NCBI GenBank assembly: GCA_002329245.1
Contig: DCTG01000181.1
Span: 1,207 to 7,852 of the forward strand
Reading direction: 5' to 3'
Source: Clostridiales bacterium UBA1446
GTDB taxonomy: Bacteria > Bacillota > Clostridia > Oscillospirales > Oscillospiraceae
Length of the DNA: 6,646 nt
Part shown: one piece after another, positions 5,978 to 6,646 of the stretch
Numbering within the stretch: the first letter of the stretch is position 1
Layout of the letters: every line of letters begins with the position of its first letter
Made by a program: the position numbers and the translations under genes
The notes under the pieces: model-generated
The model's input: only the letters and a program-made list of their open reading frames with translations
What the model was told of the DNA's origin: nothing
Databases searched by the model: none

Positions 5978-6646
5978 ATGCCGAACAAATGCCTACACTA
6001 TTTCCTCGGCGCGAATACCGCCGGAGGATTTTATTCTCTATATGACAAATTGCTTCCCCCCGAGCAGGCGCGCCGGATTTTTATCCTGAAGGGCGGACCG
6101 GGAAGCGGAGTATCGGCGCTGATCAGAAAGGTCGGGGAAGCGGAAACTGAAAAGGGAGAGGATGTCGAATACATACACAGCGCCGGAGACCCCGAGGCGC
6201 TCGACGCGGTCTATTTTCCAGGAAAAAAATGCGCGGTGATCGACGGAGGCGCGCCCCATGTGATCGAACCGTTCTATCCCGGCGTTGCGGAGCGGTATGT
6301 GGATTTGAGCTGCTGTTATGATATGGACGCGCTGCAGGAGGTCCGGGAAGAGATCATAACCCTGACAAAAGCCCGCGGGGAAACCTATCAGCGCGTGATC
6401 CGCTGTCTCAAAGCGCAGGAGGAAATGAACGAGGACATCCGGACCCTGCTGTATACCTCGGCGGTAAAAAATAAGATCTCCCGCAGGGCCCAGGGAATCC
6501 TGAAACGGGAGATCGGGCGGAAAAAGGATAGGACCGGGGAAAAAGCCCTGCGGTTTCTCGGCGGCGTAACGGGAGATGGTATCGTATGCCGCAAGGACAC
6601 AATCGCGTCGCTTTGTTCCCGGATCTACGAGCTGGCGGACAGTTTC
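5978..6646 (+). CDS. P-loop ATPase-family protein with altered Walker A (3' end outside window)
   Basis: The first 223 codons are present and no stop is reached. ATG 5978 follows CGGAGGA at 5964-5970 with 7-nt spacing. The start CLHYFLGANTAGGFYSLYD (5-23), then RIFILKGGPGSG (33-44), VEYIHSAGDPEALDAV (63-78) and VIDGGAPHVIEPFYPG (87-102) match a poorly characterised Firmicutes ATPase family. Members I know of carry two tandem P-loop domains in about 360 residues and normally read GGPGTGKST at the first P-loop. Here residues 39-47 are GGPGSGVSA, so the lysine that contacts nucleotide phosphates is Val45. The remainder (about 110-223) is helical and charged. It is separate from dpaAB but adjacent, and the role is unknown; a spore-related role is only suggested by the neighbourhood. 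Confidence 0.75.
   Translation, partial: MPNKCLHYFLGANTAGGFYSLYDKLLPPEQARRIFILKGGPGSGVSALIRKVGEAETEKGEDVEYIHSAGDPEALDAVYFPGKKCAVIDGGAPHVIEPFYPGVAERYVDLSCCYDMDALQEVREEIITLTKARGETYQRVIRCLKAQEEMNEDIRTLLYTSAVKNKISRRAQGILKREIGRKKDRTGEKALRFLGGVTGDGIVCRKDTIASLCSRIYELADSF

Noticed and set aside
1..6646. CRISPR arrays, tRNA or rRNA genes, insertion sequences
   Set aside because: I saw no spaced direct repeats, no cloverleaf or rRNA-like sequence, and no transposase or flanking inverted repeats.

Overview
The window looks like a chromosomal segment of a spore-forming Clostridia bacterium of moderate-to-high GC, plausibly an Oscillospiraceae/Ruminococcaceae-type lineage. The reasons are a dipicolinate synthase pair (dpaA-dpaB, used only to build spores), Gram-positive Shine-Dalgarno sites, strong intrinsic terminators and Clostridia-like protein families. 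The genus assignment is inference.

Layout, left to right. Positions 1-315 (+) are the C-terminal end of an HD-domain protein. It converges on a thioredoxin gene (408-722, -), and the two share a perfect 16-bp terminator hairpin. A short divergent promoter region (723-895) separates trxA from a Crp/Fnr-family regulator gene (896-1564, +). That region holds a GTGAT-TTT-ATCAC palindrome sitting about 40 bp upstream of both predicted start sites. After the regulator come a strongly degenerate ABC-ATPase-like protein (1643-2674, +) and, overlapping it by 8 nt, an 8-helix membrane protein (2667-4013, +). The membrane protein carries a signal-peptidase-I-like beta domain between helices 7 and 8. A textbook terminator at 4040-4078 closes this block.

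The second block is sporulation-related: dpaA (4217-5089, +) followed closely by dpaB (5093-5665, +). dpaB is interrupted by one in-frame amber codon at 5315-5317, and the reading frame on both sides is otherwise intact. A hairpin (5727-5766) and about 210 nt of unexplained intergenic DNA follow. Then comes the first 223 codons of a P-loop ATPase-family protein (5978 to the window end, +), whose Walker A lysine is replaced by valine.

The part most likely to be undescribed is the regulator / pseudo-ABC / permease-with-peptidase-fold block. The ABC-like subunit has lost the key residues of Walker A, Walker B, the signature and the H-loop. The membrane partner carries a peptidase-like outer domain that seems to lack the nucleophilic serine. 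The regulator's DNA-recognition residues fit the half-sites of the palindrome that controls both it and thioredoxin. I infer an envelope-associated, non-canonical transporter-like or sensory complex, co-controlled with thioredoxin. Its substrate and role cannot be read from the sequence.
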